Assembly (NCBI GenBank): GCA_000733355.1
Contig: JNVV01000048.1
Coordinates: forward strand, 124,001 to 188,000
DNA from: Falciphora oryzae
Taxonomy: Eukaryota; Ascomycota; Sordariomycetes; Magnaporthales; Magnaporthaceae
DNA: 64,000 nt
Reading direction: 5' to 3'
The position numbers were made by a program, and so were the translations under genes. Shown in pieces: positions 48,001 to 60,575 of this stretch (position 1 is its first letter; each line of letters starts with the position of its first letter). The notes under the pieces are model-generated. The model was not told where the DNA came from. It made no database searches and worked only from the letters and a program-made list of their open reading frames with translations.

Positions 48001-50889
48001 CTCCTCCGGAATGGCCTCCTCCCTCTGGCTAAGGCGGCTGACGTGGCTTTGGCTGCGCGAGTGGTTGGAGAGTGAGCGCGAGCGGCTGCCGCTGCTGTAG
48101 CGGTGCGAGGCCGCACCGTTGGTCAGCTCGACCTCCGGGTCGGCCTCTTTGGCGTCCTGGTGGATGTGGTCGAGTTCGTACAGGAGCGAGTCCAGCTTCC
48201 CGAGACTCCGCTGGCGCTCAATGACCTGCTCGAGACGGTCGATCTCGCGCTGCATTAACTCGGCATCCTGGTCAGCCTCGGCGAGGCGCTCCTCGAGCGT
48301 TGAGATGTACTCCTCGGCGGTCGCCTCGCTCTCACGAACGCGGGCAATCTCCTTGCGCAGCTCCACGAGTATGGTGGCATTCTTCTCCTCGCCCGAGGTG
48401 TGGCCGTCCAGCTTAGCCTCCAGCTCGTGCAGGTACGTCTCGGTGCTGGCCTCGCGGTCCATCAGTTTCTGAAGTCTCGCCTGCAGCTGGTTGCTGATGG
48501 TCTCGACGTATGCGCACTTTGTCTCCTTCTCGAGCAGGCTGGTCTCGGTGTTGGCAAGCGTGGTGCGGGTGTTGGAGAGGGACTGCTCGAGGGACTGGAT
48601 CGTCTTTTCATACTCGAGTACCACCTGCTCAACGGCCTGTGCAAAACTGTTGGAACGGTTGAGCCTCGCGGTGGCGCTGTCGCCTAGGCTTTCTTCCAAC
48701 TGCTGGTTCTCGGCGTGCTCGTTGTCACGGGCCTTGGCCATCTCGGCAATCAGCTTAGCGTGGCGCTGGCTGAGGTTAGTGTAATTTTCCTGGAAGTCCA
48801 GGAGCTGATTCTGGAGCTCGGCCTCCCGCTCGCTCTGTCGCTCGGACCGCTCGCCAGTGGCAAGGACGCGTCTGTCCGCGCCGCCACGCTCCGCACTGCG
48901 AATTTGGTCTCGAAGGAACGCTACCTCGGCCTTGAGGCGATCAATTATGGCCTGTTTGTCGCCCTCCTCGATCTGCTGAATCCGCGGCTTGCTCTGGATC
49001 GCCCGGGCCCTTTGAGCGTACTGGACCGTGTTTAACGTCTCGCTCAGGTGAAATTCTGCGGGCGTAACACAGGCGATCATGTACGTAATCGCGTTACCGC
49101 CCAGCGAATCCTGGAGCAGTCTCGTCAACCTCGAATCGCGGTACGAAACGTGTGACCCGGCCTGACGGGAGGACAACTGTGAAATGACCTTGCCCAGTGC
49201 GGCAAGGCCCGCGTTGATGGAGATTCCCTCCTTCGCCCGCTCACCCTGCGCCCCCGTGTTCTTGAGCCGTTCGCTGCCGGCCAAATCAACGAAGTGCAGT
49301 TTGCTATCCGTCGTCACCCACGGCTCCGTGCCGGACATGGCCTCGACGGGCACAGAGAAGCGCTTCTCGACCGGAGATGATACCTTCTTGTTCCTCAGAA
49401 CCAAGTTGAGAGAGAACACGGCGTGCGACCGAGACGAGCGCGCGTTGATAGCCGTCGCATCAGTCTGTCGCAATGCCGATCCCAGGTTCAGTGCGGCCAT
49501 CAGGTCTTCCACCGAGTTGATATCGACTTGGCGGAGCCCTGTGAGCAGGATGTTGCCCTTGACGTCCTCGCGGATCGTGACTGCACTACGCTCGTGAGCC
49601 GGGACGGTATCTGGCAGCAGGAGATCTCGGAGCTGCTCGTTGTAAATCTCGACGTAGGTCGCCTTGAGCGACCAGTTCTTCTCAGTCCGGGGCGTCGACT
49701 GTGTCGAGTAGCGCGCAGGTGTCCTCAGGTGTGACATTGAACTCCTATTTGCGCTGCCAGGCTTGGCAGCAGGCCCGTCCAGCTTCTCGAACAGCGCAAA
49801 GGCCGCGCGGGGAATGACGCCTGTGAGAGCATCGCGGGTTGGTCCGCGTTAGTCAGAAATTCCGCTGCATGCTGCGTCCAAGTTTTCCATATAATCTGCA
49901 GGGACTCCGTGAGGCTAAGCTTGAACCCACGTGGGGAACAAGTCCGCCCGCGGACCGTTGGCAAGCGCACGTCGCCAAGCGCTATGCAAAGGTTGGTGTG
50001 CAGGGGGTGAATGATCTCGGGCCAGAAGGAACAGGTTGAGGCGTCCAACCAACCAACTTCCTAGACTTACCCATCATTTCCAAATCATCCTGCTCAAGCG
50101 GCCCGGATGTTCCCATCGTGTAGGACTTTCCGGCGCCGGACTGGCCATATGCCAGCAGGGAGACATTGTAGCCCTGCGTGAAGGCGTTGACGCAGTCGCC
50201 CACATAGTCGAACACGCCATCCTGTCCGACTTCGGAGCCGAACACCCGGTCGAAAACGAAGAGCTTGCGGCCTTGAGGGGCATCGATAGTCAGGCTCGTG
50301 TCCGAGGTCACTTGGACCATGGACCGCTGGAAGCGCTGCGGAATCAGATCGTAGCCGGGATCGGTAGGCTGGAGCGGCGGTCGGATGCGGACGGCTAGAC
50401 GCGATGCGCACGGGCAGTTGTCAGTTCCGGATGATCAATCCTTCCACCCATCCGCGTGACGGTAACGCGATGCCTCTTCCCATGCGGCGCGGGCCGTGGT
50501 TTGCGCGCCTGCAGTCGCCGGAACGTTCCAGACCATGCCTATGTGCAACCATGCCAAAGGAATGACGTTGTCTTTCCACACGGATTCCGCCATGAAACCC
50601 GAAAGAAAAGGAAAAATGACCTGGGGTGCCGCACGCGGGAGGGCGGCGTGCCTAGGGGCCAACGTTCAAAAGAGCAGCGGCAGCACTCACCAACTTTGAC
50701 CGAGGTCCTTCCATCTTCGTCGGATGCCCTGCTTCCACCACCGGACCTATTGTTGTTGCTCATGCGGCTATTGCTCCTCGGAGCCGGGCGGACCATGGCG
50801 CTGAGTGGTCGCTGGGGTACTGGTGTGCCTGGCGAGACGGGGGGAGAGAAGGCCGGGGCGGCCGCGCTGGGCGCGAAGGGGGACTCCAT
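45033..50889 (-). CDS. kinesin motor protein, kinesin-4/KIF4-KIF21-like, with long coiled coil
   Basis: Four exons on the minus strand: 50,691-50,889, 50,071-50,394, 45,679-49,820 and 45,033-45,593, with introns of 296, 250 and 85 nt. They give 1,741 residues. Seen: N-terminal Ser/Pro-rich extension (residues 1-65), AVRIRP start of the motor, P-loop GQSGAGKSYT (about 150-159), switch I NARSSRSH, switch II VDLAGSERL, HVSYRDSRLTRLLQDSLGGN and the neck ETLNTVQYAQRARAI; then about 1,200 residues of heptad-rich coiled coil broken by Ser-rich linkers, and a basic C-terminus. The last exon is missed if one reads on past 45,679, where the frame runs through the intron. It moves plus-end-ward on microtubules by family rule. 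The subfamily is inferred from the motor core and is less certain than the kinesin call. Confidence 0.9.
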
Positions 50890-53800
50890 AAGGTTTTTAT
50901 TCCCGCGCTGGGAGGACCCGCAACCAGCTAGAGTGGTGATGTCGTTGCGGCTTCAATAGCCGGCCGGCGCAGCCAGTTGGCGACGAGGCGGCGGAATTGG
51001 CTGAAATGCTAAACCGCCTGCACAAAGTACGGTAGGGCCGTTCCACCCCCGACAGTCAGCCCAGATACGGGAAACCGAAAATCAGAGACAGCACAGGCGA
51101 GAGCCAAAGGCAGGGTGCCATCCAAGACCCAGCGGCAAGCGAAGGTGGAAGGCTGGGTGGGTGGCGGGCGTGCGCAAGGGGGTGGTGCAGGCGACGGGCG
51201 GCAGGAACCACCAGGAAGCGAGGGAGGATGAAATAAAAAACCAGCGAAAACAAAAATAGAGCCGCGGGCAGGGACTTACGGGCTGGCGTCATAAGTCCCG
51301 GACGAACAAACAAAACGCGCGAACTGCTATCGGGACCTCGTATCTGGGCGGGCTGGGGCACGCTGTCAGTGAGAAAGACGTGCGGTGCGGCGCGCCCAAG
51401 GGCCGTGGGAGGACGAAGTTGAGGTGATTTGATCAGGACGGGGGACCTGACCGAATCGAGGGTCGCTGGAAGCCTCGGGGGTGTGCGGGAGCAAAGGGCT
51501 GGGGCGGGCGGGCACAGGCTCCTTTTTGCGGCCGCGCTGCTTGTTGATTCGGGCAGGGGTCCTGGCAAATTAAAATGCAGTTTCTGGTTTGGGACAACTC
51601 TCGACAGCGGACGATCAATGCTGGCGCAACGGGTGCAGCGCGCACGAGATATGGACGACGTTCCCCACACAGCTGAAGTCGCCGGGGCGCGACGGGAGTC
51701 TTTGGCCTCCACTCGCCTTTTTGTTTTCCTCGGTTCGTTCGCCAGGTGCCGGGGCCGTCGGAAAGGTGGACAATGAGGACTGTCTCTGGTTGCTGGAGGC
51801 GGCCCAAGGCCCCAACCCACAGGGCCAGGGAGGATTGAACTGGAGGAGCAACCAATTGAACACAAACCACGGCATGTAATCGCGAGACGAATTCAAAGCG
51901 GCAACACAAGGATCAAGGTAGAGAGAAAGGAAAGGAAAAAAAAAAAAAAAAAAAAAGATAGGGGCGCACTCGCTGCCGCCAAGGTCGGGAGGTCAGCAAC
52001 GGGCTCTTCGGAGTCCCCTAGTTTATTCTCCCCCCTTCTCTTTTTTTTCTTCTTTTCTTTCTCTACCCCCTTTCCAGCACACACATCCAAACGGTGTGCA
52101 TGCGTTTTCTCGGGGTCTTGACTGGTCCCTAGGCCCACGGTTGGCGCCAGCGAGTGTAACAGCGATTTGACGCCCTAGCTTCCTCCTAACCTTCTTGGGG
52201 TGGAACAAGGTCCCACTAGCGCCAGGGGGTGGTGGACCGCTGCTGCGTGGGGATGGGGCCACAGGCACGGCTGCGTGGTGGTGCGGTTCGGCGGAGGCTG
52301 GGCCACGGCCTTGCTTGCTGGAGCACAAAGCTGGATGGCGGGCGGCATGCGCTGCGATGTGACGCGTTTGCGTTTGCGTTGCTCGCGTGGAAGCACGCAA
52401 AATTGTTTCATATCTGGGCGGCCCTCCCGCGCGTCCAGTTGGAATGGGATGCAACTGGCAACTCGGAAGCTTGTGCTGCTTGTGCTGCATGTGCCTGGGG
52501 ATGGCAAATTTGCCTGCGCAGGGGAGACGCAGCAAATGATAGATGACCATAGCCCCGTCAGGCTGCACGACCTCCTGCAGGCACACGTCTGCAGAGAAAA
52601 CGACGAGTCTGTTGCGCCTGCGGATGGGCATCCACATCATCCACACCTACTGAGACCCATGGGCCAATTGCAAGCCGTCGCCTCCTGGCTCGACGGTCTT
52701 TGAACCCCAAGTCGGGTCTAGGGCGACGCGCTGGGTGGCATCACATCTCAATTGATCAATTGGCCCCGACGGACCAACCCAGTCAGGCTCTGCCAGCTGC
52801 ATCTCAGGCTCTCTCACCACCCTCCGCACCCGCCATTAGCGCAGGCAAGGTACCTGGCCAGACTGGTCAATTGCGCGGTAGCTTAAGTTGTGTGGAGGTA
52901 CCTTGTCTGCCTGCCCCTCCGCCAAATGGTGCAAGCCGCCCGACCTCCACAGAAGCATGCAATGTGCATCCATGAGATGAGATGAGCATCAGGTCCATCC
53001 GCCTGTAGCATGGAGCATGGAGCATGCACTGCACAGCGTGGGCCGAGAAATTGGAATGGCGCACAGGAGCGATCAGAGGGGACAGACAGGGTTGGGAGAG
53101 AGAAAAAATCTCGAGGAAAGAGAAAGGAGACTTCCCGCCAGCCTGGTCAAGGCGCTCCCTTTTTCGCCCAGGTGCGGGAAGATGCAGGCAGCGCGTTCCG
53201 GTTCCGAGAGCGTGCATGTCAAGTCATCTCATCTTGTTGTCCGCCACTGCTTCTATTTTCACGCACTCAATCCGTCTCCCAGCTGCATCTATCCGACCCA
53301 TTTCTTCTCTCGTGAGCTCGTCTCACTAGTTTCTCTCCCGGCGCACAGAGGCAAACCAAAGAGCTGCAGACGCAAGGATAATGACAGCACAGCGCTCGCT
53401 CGCGCGCGGGTTGCTATTCCCAGAAATGGGCAAACCGCCACCACCCACGCCACCAATGCACACGAAATGGGGGATCGCCCGCGAATCATAGGGGAAGGCT
53501 CGCGCTTTGACAACGGCCCTCAGGTCTGTGGGTCGGTTGGAAAGGGCGCGCTGCCTTCCGAAAGAGTGGTCCACTCAGAGCAGGCAAACCCCTCAGTTCT
53601 CGTCTGGACTTGCTTGAAACGCTGAAGATTGCCGAGAGAGAACAGGAAAGAGAAGAAAAAGAAAAGAAAAACAAGGGAGACCCAGTCGGCCCAAGACTCT
53701 CGAAGTGGCCAGCCAAGCCAAGACGAAGTGTGGATGTCTTCTCTCCCTCTCCGCGGAGGGCTGTCCATGGACGTAACCGTTTATGTGCGACGTAGCATCC

Positions 53801-55031
53801 AGCCCACCAACACGCTGTCCGGTGCTCCCCCGACCCCTGAGATGGCTGTTTGATGGTGGCGTGGCGTTATGATTTTCTCTGGCAGTTCGCGCTTGACTGC
53901 CGCCTAGCTCCTGCGGATCATTGGACCGACAGAGGTGCCGGGAGAGCAGCCAAAAAGCAATTCTCCGATCCGCCCCGACCGACTGTCAAACGGATCAAGG
54001 ACGATCAGCTTGCTGTTCGCCTGCTTCTTTCTTCTCGTTGCCCTTCGCCCACCTGCCCGCCCCGATGACGCACCCTGCTCCCGCCGCCTCGAGCATCAAT
54101 CTTTGGTTATCTGCGGGGCGGACGAGGCGAAAGGCGGGGGATATGTCTCAGATGCACATCTGCCCTGTACCGCGTCCTCATGTCTGGGACCGCCCTCACA
54201 AGCCGGGTGGCTGAGCGACAGACCGGACCCTACTCCAGCCATCTGTTCCTTCTTGTCTCAATCACCCGCCTGGTTAGGCTGGGTATTTGGAAGACGGGAT
54301 TCCACGGCCCCGGCCTAGCCTGCATGGTGAAACAAGACCCTCTCGTGAGGCGTCAAGGGCCACGACGACACCGCAGGACTGTTAGGGAAAGGAAGGTCTT
54401 GCCCTTCCTGTGTACGGCCGTGTGCTTCCATGCTGCGGGCACGTGTTTGTATCCACGACAAACGTATGGAGCCGTCTCAAGATACGCCTCTTTGTCAACC
54501 ACATTCCGAGACAGCCCTCATCCAAGGGACTATTCGGGGCCGTGGCTGTGCTTTCGCCCCATCTGATAGTGTTTGGTATGCCCGTCCCGACACCAAACAA
54601 CTTCGCTCTCGCCTTATCTAGCTCGCTTCCATCCCGACTTCCCTGTCTCGCCACCAGCCGGTTCCCTCCGCCTTCGTTCTGCTCGAGCCACCCTAGATCC
54701 CTGGCACTTTGGGAACTGGTCCTCCCTACCGGTGGCGTGAGCGGTCCGTTTTTGGTAACAGCTTCGCTGGACCGTTTTCGAACCGCGCCGAGCCGGGTTG
54801 GCCCCGGCTACATGTCCTTGATAGCGACGACGCGGGGGAAACGTTGCCACCCCACTCCTCGGCCTTCCGGCCGGGCGGTCCTTGGGGCCCCAGGGCATTG
54901 AGGATCCCTGCCTGACTCGGCACTGTTCCTTCCCCCACCTAGCATGTCTACGACGATACCGAGGATCCGTCCAACATCACGATCCGGAGGCCGAGTCGGG
55001 AATAGCACACGATGTTGCCATGTTTTACCTA
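50890..55031. other. 4.1-kb region without a supportable gene
   Basis: Upstream of the kinesin gene and up to the transposon. The near part (50,890-51,900) is Pro/Arg-coding in several frames because of its C/G bias and is probably promoter/leader; the longest frame (51,056-51,865 minus, 269 codons) does not resemble a known family. A-run at 51,939-51,957. No family motif was found in the remaining frames on either strand. Confidence 0.45.
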
Positions 55032-55155
55032 CTTGTGCGGGCTAAAAGCGCCTCGCACTCGATCGGCCCTTTGGGGATAGAGTGCGGCGGGGCGATCTGT
55101 CGTTTTCGGGGCAATCTGTCGTTTTTTTGGGACATTATTTCCCATACAAATTAGC
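55032..55155 (+). repeat. left terminal inverted repeat of the transposon
   Basis: 124 bp, identical to the reverse complement of 57,849-57,972. It contains two tandem 19-bp units, GGGGC[G/A]ATCTGTCGTTTT[C/T] (55,089-55,107 and 55,108-55,126), likely transposase-binding sites. Similarity continues weakly inward for another ~30 bp. Confidence 0.93.
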
Positions 55156-55291
55156 GGTGAATCAATGTACCCTCAATTATGCGCATGACACACTCAACTG
55201 CATAAGACACGGGCCACCTCCAGCGCCCAAGCCCTGTTCGTGCAAATAAGAGAAATGCACTCTGGAGTAAATTGATCAGAAATGAAGCTAT

Positions 55292-57691
55292 TCAAGTCAG
55301 GGCGGGATCAATCAAATCGCCTAGATCAGCCTTTTCGTCCTGATTATCGCGATCAGCAGTATCTGACGCGGAAGTCACGCTTCCCTCCGTATCTGTGCCC
55401 TCCGGAGAGGATACCTCGTAGTCCTCTGCCGTATATTTGCCCGGAAAAGAGACCCCCAAGGCGTAATCTGGGCCGTACTTATCTCGCCAGTAGAACCGCA
55501 TTACCTTCCGGACCGTGCCCTCGTCTCGTGCCGTGAGGCGCCACGGCGTGTAGGGGGAGAGCGCCTCGGCAGGTTGCCAGGTAGGAGGAAGGGTAACGTC
55601 TTCTTCCCTATCAGATTGTAGGCGGGCAAGAAGCAACGCCTCTTCCTGCAGGGCATGGAACCGATCGTCGCGCTCCCGGCGCTGTTGCCAGTATCTGCCG
55701 AGGAGGGTTGCCTCGTTGGCGAGGGCATCTTCTTGAGGGCGCACGAGGTCGGCAATCTCTTTGCGCTTGGCCTTTTCTAGTCGCAGGCGCGCCCGCAACT
55801 GCTTAAGGCGCGTGCCCTCTTGTTGCCTATACTCTCGCAGCCAACGCTTGAGTATCCTTAACTCCATCTTCAGGTCTTTGCCTCGCAGGCGCCGGCGTTC
55901 CCTCCGTTTGAAAGCGAGGCGGTTGCCCTCGTCGTTGATCGCCCGCAGGCGCGCGTCGTCAACGGAGATCGGCCCAATCTTGGTAATCAACCTGTTCAGA
56001 GAGGCTCGTTGTTTGCGCTCAACTTGGGCTTGCTCGCGGCGGCGGAGCTCCTCGATCGCACGCGCGCCGGCGAGTATCGCGGCGTGGGTTGCCTTCTTCA
56101 CCTTGGAGTAGACGTGAAGCATCGTTGGCGAGACGGCCCTGCCGGAATTGGCGGAGGAATGCAGGCGTTCTTCAAGCCAATCCTCGAACGGGATGATATC
56201 TGATAGATCTAACGTGGGAGTTGTAGCTTCTTTCCAGTTGCGCGCGAGTAAAGCGGGTGAGGGCGTTCTGACAGGAGGGTGAGGCTCGTCGTCGTCGTCG
56301 TAAAAAGAAGCTAAAAACTGACCTCGTTGCTCGATCCGGCGGATCTGCTCTGTAGCATCCGGGATATACCCAACCTTCTGCGTTATAACGGCGGCTGATT
56401 TCGCGGAGGTCAACGGGTCCTCGAGATTATCAAGCACAACCTCCGGATTGAAAGGCCAAAGCCCGCACTTTGCCCACGCCGACTTCACCGTGCTGACTTT
56501 GAACGCGCGCTTCCGCATATTTTTGAGGCCGTCAAGAAACTCTGGGCGATCATAATCGACAGCGCCGTATTCAATCTGGTGCCCGAGATCTCGCTGATGC
56601 GCAAATTTGTAGGCCGAGAAGATACCGACGTCAAGAGGCTGCAACTTGTGCGTTGTGTGCGGAGGCAAAGGGAAAAGGACGACTTTCGCCTGCTGGCACC
56701 TCTCCCAGAAGGGAAAGGTAAGGTGGGATCCGTGATTGTCGATCATCAACAAGCGGTAATCAGTAGGCGACGAGGGCTTTGAAAATTCGAGAAAATGATC
56801 CAACCAGTCAAGCGCGATCAGATCGTCAGTCCAGCCGTTTTCGCTCGTGGTAAGCTTCGTCCCCGATTGGAGAGAGTTGATTACGTGCTTCTCGCTGATA
56901 TTGATCCCGACAATGATCAAGAACGGGGGGATCGTTGTACCGGCGGCTGAACAGGTCTCGATTATCGTCACGAGCGCGCGGTGATCCGGGTCGCTTTGGA
57001 ACCAAGTCTCGATATCCGTATAGCACCAAACAACGCTACCCTCGAACACGCCAACCCGGAAGCCAATCTCGTCGGAGTTCCAACAGTTCCTGCGTTCGAT
57101 CCGGTGCCGTTCAACGCATTGCGAGTACGAATCGAACCACTCTCTGATCACGGCTCTATCTTGGGCAGCGCGCCTTTCAAACGCTCGCGGCGTGCCTCGC
57201 ACTCGTTTGAGCATTGACTTGTGCTTCGTAAGCCACGTTTGCGCCCATTTTTTCCTATCTTCTCGCGGCGGCGGGTGCCTCCGTCGGCTAACGATCGAGT
57301 TGACGGCTTGCGCGAGGGCGACGGCAGTGACGGGAAATCCTATTTAAAGGTATTTTATTAGGGAACTACGCCTGGATCAACATCTTTGCTAATGGGAGTT
57401 TCTCTAACCTGCTGATTGCCTCCAGTTAACCCACGCCTCCAAAGCGAGCTCTTCCGTATCGTCTAGGGCTTTATTTAACCCTCCGTTTAATAGCCGAGAT
57501 CCGGCGCCCTTCCGGCGCCTCTGGAGCGTGCGGGCGCTCAATCCGTAGTGCCTCGCGGCACGGGCGGCGGTCGTGAATCGTCCGTTTTCGATATCTTCAA
57601 CGGCGGCGAGGACCCGGGCCTCGGCTATCCGCGCTCGATTGCGCTCCTTTTCGCTCTTGACCCTCGTCATTTTGGTGCAATTTTGCCTCAA
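55292..57691 (-). CDS. pogo/Fot1-like transposase (HTH + DDE endonuclease)
   Basis: Exons 57,409-57,691 and 55,292-57,339 on the minus strand, joined over a 69-nt intron (GTTAGA...AAATAG), give 776 residues without interruption. Seen: an N-terminal psq-type helix-turn-helix (FTTAARAARHYGLSARTLQRR, about residues 40-60), a CENP-B-type second DNA-binding segment crossing the splice, then the DDE domain: first Asp in WNSDEIGF, second in LLMIDNHGSH and third in KLQPLDVGIF with 35 residues between the last two (DD35D), then a long Arg/Leu-rich coiled tail. It catalyses cut-and-paste transposition at TA. A second ATG (57,670) eight codons in is a possible alternative start. All catalytic acids are present, so the enzyme may be functional. 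Confidence 0.92.
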
Positions 57692-57848
57692 AAGCAGCGC
57701 GATACAGCAGAGTCGAGCCGAGATCCCTTACGGTAGGAGCGGGGTTGCCGATCAAAAACGCGTCACTGGGGTGGCGTGGGCATGCATGAGCCTGTGCAAT
57801 ATGCAGTTGGGGAGGTTACGCGCTAATTTGAGGGAACATTGAGTTACT

Positions 57849-57972
57849 GCTAATTTGTATGGGAAATAATGTCCCAAAAAAACGACAGATTGCCCCGAAA
57901 ACGACAGATCGCCCCGCCGCACTCTATCCCCAAAGGGCCGATCGAGTGCGAGGCGCTTTTAGCCCGCACAAG
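57849..57972 (-). repeat. right terminal inverted repeat of the transposon
   Basis: Perfect 124-bp inverted copy of the left terminus, including the two 19-bp direct units (57,878-57,915). It is followed by TA, the duplicated target. Confidence 0.93.
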
Positions 57973-60032
57973 TAGTTGTAGCCTCGCGTGCGAGCAGACA
58001 GGGACGGAATATGTATCAACAGCCTGCCTTGCGAAACCCGGCAGTTCTACCCTATCTCAACCTAGTCAAATATACCGCCACCCTTGATACCTGATCACAT
58101 CAACTCCCACGGATCGTCTTTCTCTCCTTGGGTTCTCCTCTCTCCCGTTGCACCGTCGAGTCAGTCGATTGCGTGATTGGCGGGAAGCTGGATGTCTAGC
58201 CTGGGACTGGCCATGGTCCAAAGTATCGGATGCCGTGCGTAGCCCATGCCTTTTGACGATCCTTTCTACAAAGTCGAAATAATGACAGCCGGTCGATGCC
58301 GTGGTGGTCTCAACCCCCGCTGCGCTCGGACGACGGACTGTCACGACCGCCGCTGTGGGTGCAGGACTGAGATGGCTAAACTAGTAAACCCAGCTGTCAC
58401 GATCAAGATGGAAAGGTAGGTATCCCGGCAGCATACGTACGCTATACGTTGGAGAGCGAGCAAGGACCCGTGTAACTGGGTTTATATCCGGAAACGGATA
58501 CTATTGCGATAGCACGTTGCCCATATATTTAGTCTTGGCGTAGCGGGACTGGGTCGTAGTCTCATGGGATTAGCACAACAGCGAGATCGTCATATAGAAA
58601 TATTAACACGAGGTCAAACGAGAGCCAAAGAAGTGACCGAAAGCTCGTCCCATCCAGACCATATCAAATCACAGCTATAAAGCGGGCATATATCTCCACG
58701 ACCAAAAATGCCCCAATGATATGCGCGCCAGCACTGGAGAGTTGCATACACTTGACGTTTGCCATATCGTGGCTGCTCAATTATCGTGCGCCGTGGAAGG
58801 CGTCTCATCCAACAGTGGGCCTGCCGTCCTTTGCTTATGGAGCTCGGCCGTTGGAGGGCAAGCGGCGGCTGTAGTAGTTCCGTGGTCGTCCTCCACATGA
58901 CATTTGGCAGCGCCGGTGTAATCTCGACCAGATACGACCGTAGAGGCCATCTGCCGGGGGATCGTGTCCATTGATCCTACCTACGGTTGCTGTCGGGTAT
59001 GCTTGGTACGGTCAGTCACGCCGTGACACGGTAAGATGGAAATGGGTGCGGTGAGAATAGTGTCTTTGATTTTCACACTCTTCCTCCCCTTGTTGTTTTC
59101 CCAGCTGGCATTGCTCTTTTGCCGCTTGGAGCAAGGAACATCCGTCCGTGAGGCCCTGGCCACGGCCCAGGTCCCGACGTATCAACCGTCTCATGGAACG
59201 AGCAGCGGTCACCCCTCATCAACGAAGGGGTGATCCCCGCCCACCGACGGCCCTTCCTCCGCGCAGTGAGGGAGGAATCGGCCGAGTGGGTGGTCATCTG
59301 GACTCCTGCACGTCGCCGTCCGTGCGCGGCACCTGGCGTTGCATCACGTCGTTGCAACCAAGCATGGGGTCCACAATCACATTCATTCACAGGTCAGGGT
59401 GGGCGGTAAACAAATGGGACGACGAGGAGGGATCAACGCGGGAAAGGAGGCGGAGGGAGAGAAATGCCCACGCTGACCTAGAAAAAACTGATACACCAAC
59501 AGGTGGGTGCTTCGTCCCACATTTTCCCAAAAGAACATCAGCGGCTACAAGCAACCTGCTAAAAGAAATAGTTCCATATCTTTTTTCAATTAAAAAAATA
59601 TATTTCGAAGTACCTGCACGTAGTGATAACACGTAGATTGGTTAAAAATTTCTTTATCCCATGGGTTCGTGGAGATATGGGAGGTCACTTCTTTTTGGTG
59701 TATCAGTTTTTTTTTTGGTGAACGTGATGCCTTGACAAAAAGAGCAGGCCAGAAGAAAACGGAAACAGGGAGGCAAGACGTTGAGCATCCACTTTCTAGT
59801 GCCGTGCCGAATCCCTTGCCGGCGGAGACGCTCGCTGATTGGAGCGATGTTTTGGCGAGAGAGAGAAAAACAAAGTCAGCACGCTACCTAGCGGCAGCTC
59901 CTAAAAATGTCGGCGATGTACTGCAGGGGTGATCAGTGATCATCACCGAGAAAGGGAGGGCGGGACGTGCCTTTCTCCCCTCTCGGCTGTTCCTGACAAA
60001 TAGGAGAGATTAAGGATGGGTGACGGTGAAGT
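57973..60032. other. region without a supportable gene right of the transposon
   Basis: About 2.1 kb. Only short overlapping frames without family motifs, plus T- and A-rich tracts (59,579-59,600; 59,708-59,717). No gene called. Confidence 0.45.
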
Positions 60033-60296
60033 ATCCCCTTGAGTGCCGTTAAGGTGCAGTCTGCAGATCAGAGCCAGCCAGCCAACCAAAGCCTCAAAAT
60101 TTCGATACTTCTTTTTGGGTGAGAGTTGGCCTACAAACCAAGTACCGGGCTAAGTTACTAGTACAGTGCGGTACGCCAAATACCGCCTATTATTCTCGGA
60201 AAATCCGTACTGTACCAGCATAAAGACAAACAGGAGAAAGTCCGGGGGCCCATTTCCTATTGGGGACGCTGGCACCCTAACGGCACTCAAGGGGAT
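60033..60296. repeat. 264-bp structure bounded by 25-bp inverted repeats
   Basis: Arms 60,033-60,057 and 60,272-60,296 match as inverted repeats at 24 of 25 positions (core TCCCCTTGAGTGCCGTTA). Smaller inverted pairs lie inside: GTACAGTGCGG at 60,161-60,171 against CCGTACTGTAC at 60,205-60,215, and GCGGTA/TACCGC at 60,168-60,186. No clear target-site duplication flanks it, so a miniature transposon is only one option; a structured RNA or regulatory cruciform is another. Confidence 0.7.
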
Positions 60297-60575
60297 GAGC
60301 GAAGGAGCCGCTCGGGCAGATAACGTCACGTGGCTGACGCGCGAGAGTCGTGACAGCGATGTGGGGCGGCGGCGCGTGAACCGCATTGATCCGCGTGGAC
60401 TCGCAAGGCTTCAGGCAGCGGTGGCCCGAAAGAGGGAACAAAGAAACAAGTCCGATTCTGAGAGGGCCGCAAGCCCAGGCCGCTGTCGCCTCGCCCCCTG
60501 TTGCTACTTCATTTGCTTCCTCCGAATGGCTTTCCAAAGACCACAGGACCGCGCTATGCTCCAGCTCGGCGCATC

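Larger units (their letters stand above)
55032..57972 (-). mobile_element. complete pogo/Fot1-type DNA transposon
   Basis: A 2,941-bp element bounded by perfect 124-bp terminal inverted repeats (55,032-55,155 and 57,849-57,972; ends CTTGTGCGGG...CCCGCACAAG) and flanked on both sides by a TA dinucleotide (55,030-55,031 and 57,973-57,974), the target duplication of the Tc1/mariner-pogo superfamily. It carries one spliced transposase gene on the minus strand with no stop or frameshift. Identical arms and an intact gene argue for a recent insertion. Copy number and activity cannot be judged from one window. Confidence 0.93.

Noticed and set aside
51056..51865. 269-codon frame on the minus strand upstream of the kinesin gene
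   Set aside because: Starts in the probable leader, has Pro/Arg/Ser-biased composition explained by GC content, and no family motif or splice support.
60033..60296. Calling the inverted-repeat structure a definite MITE
   Set aside because: No target-site duplication could be found at the arm ends.
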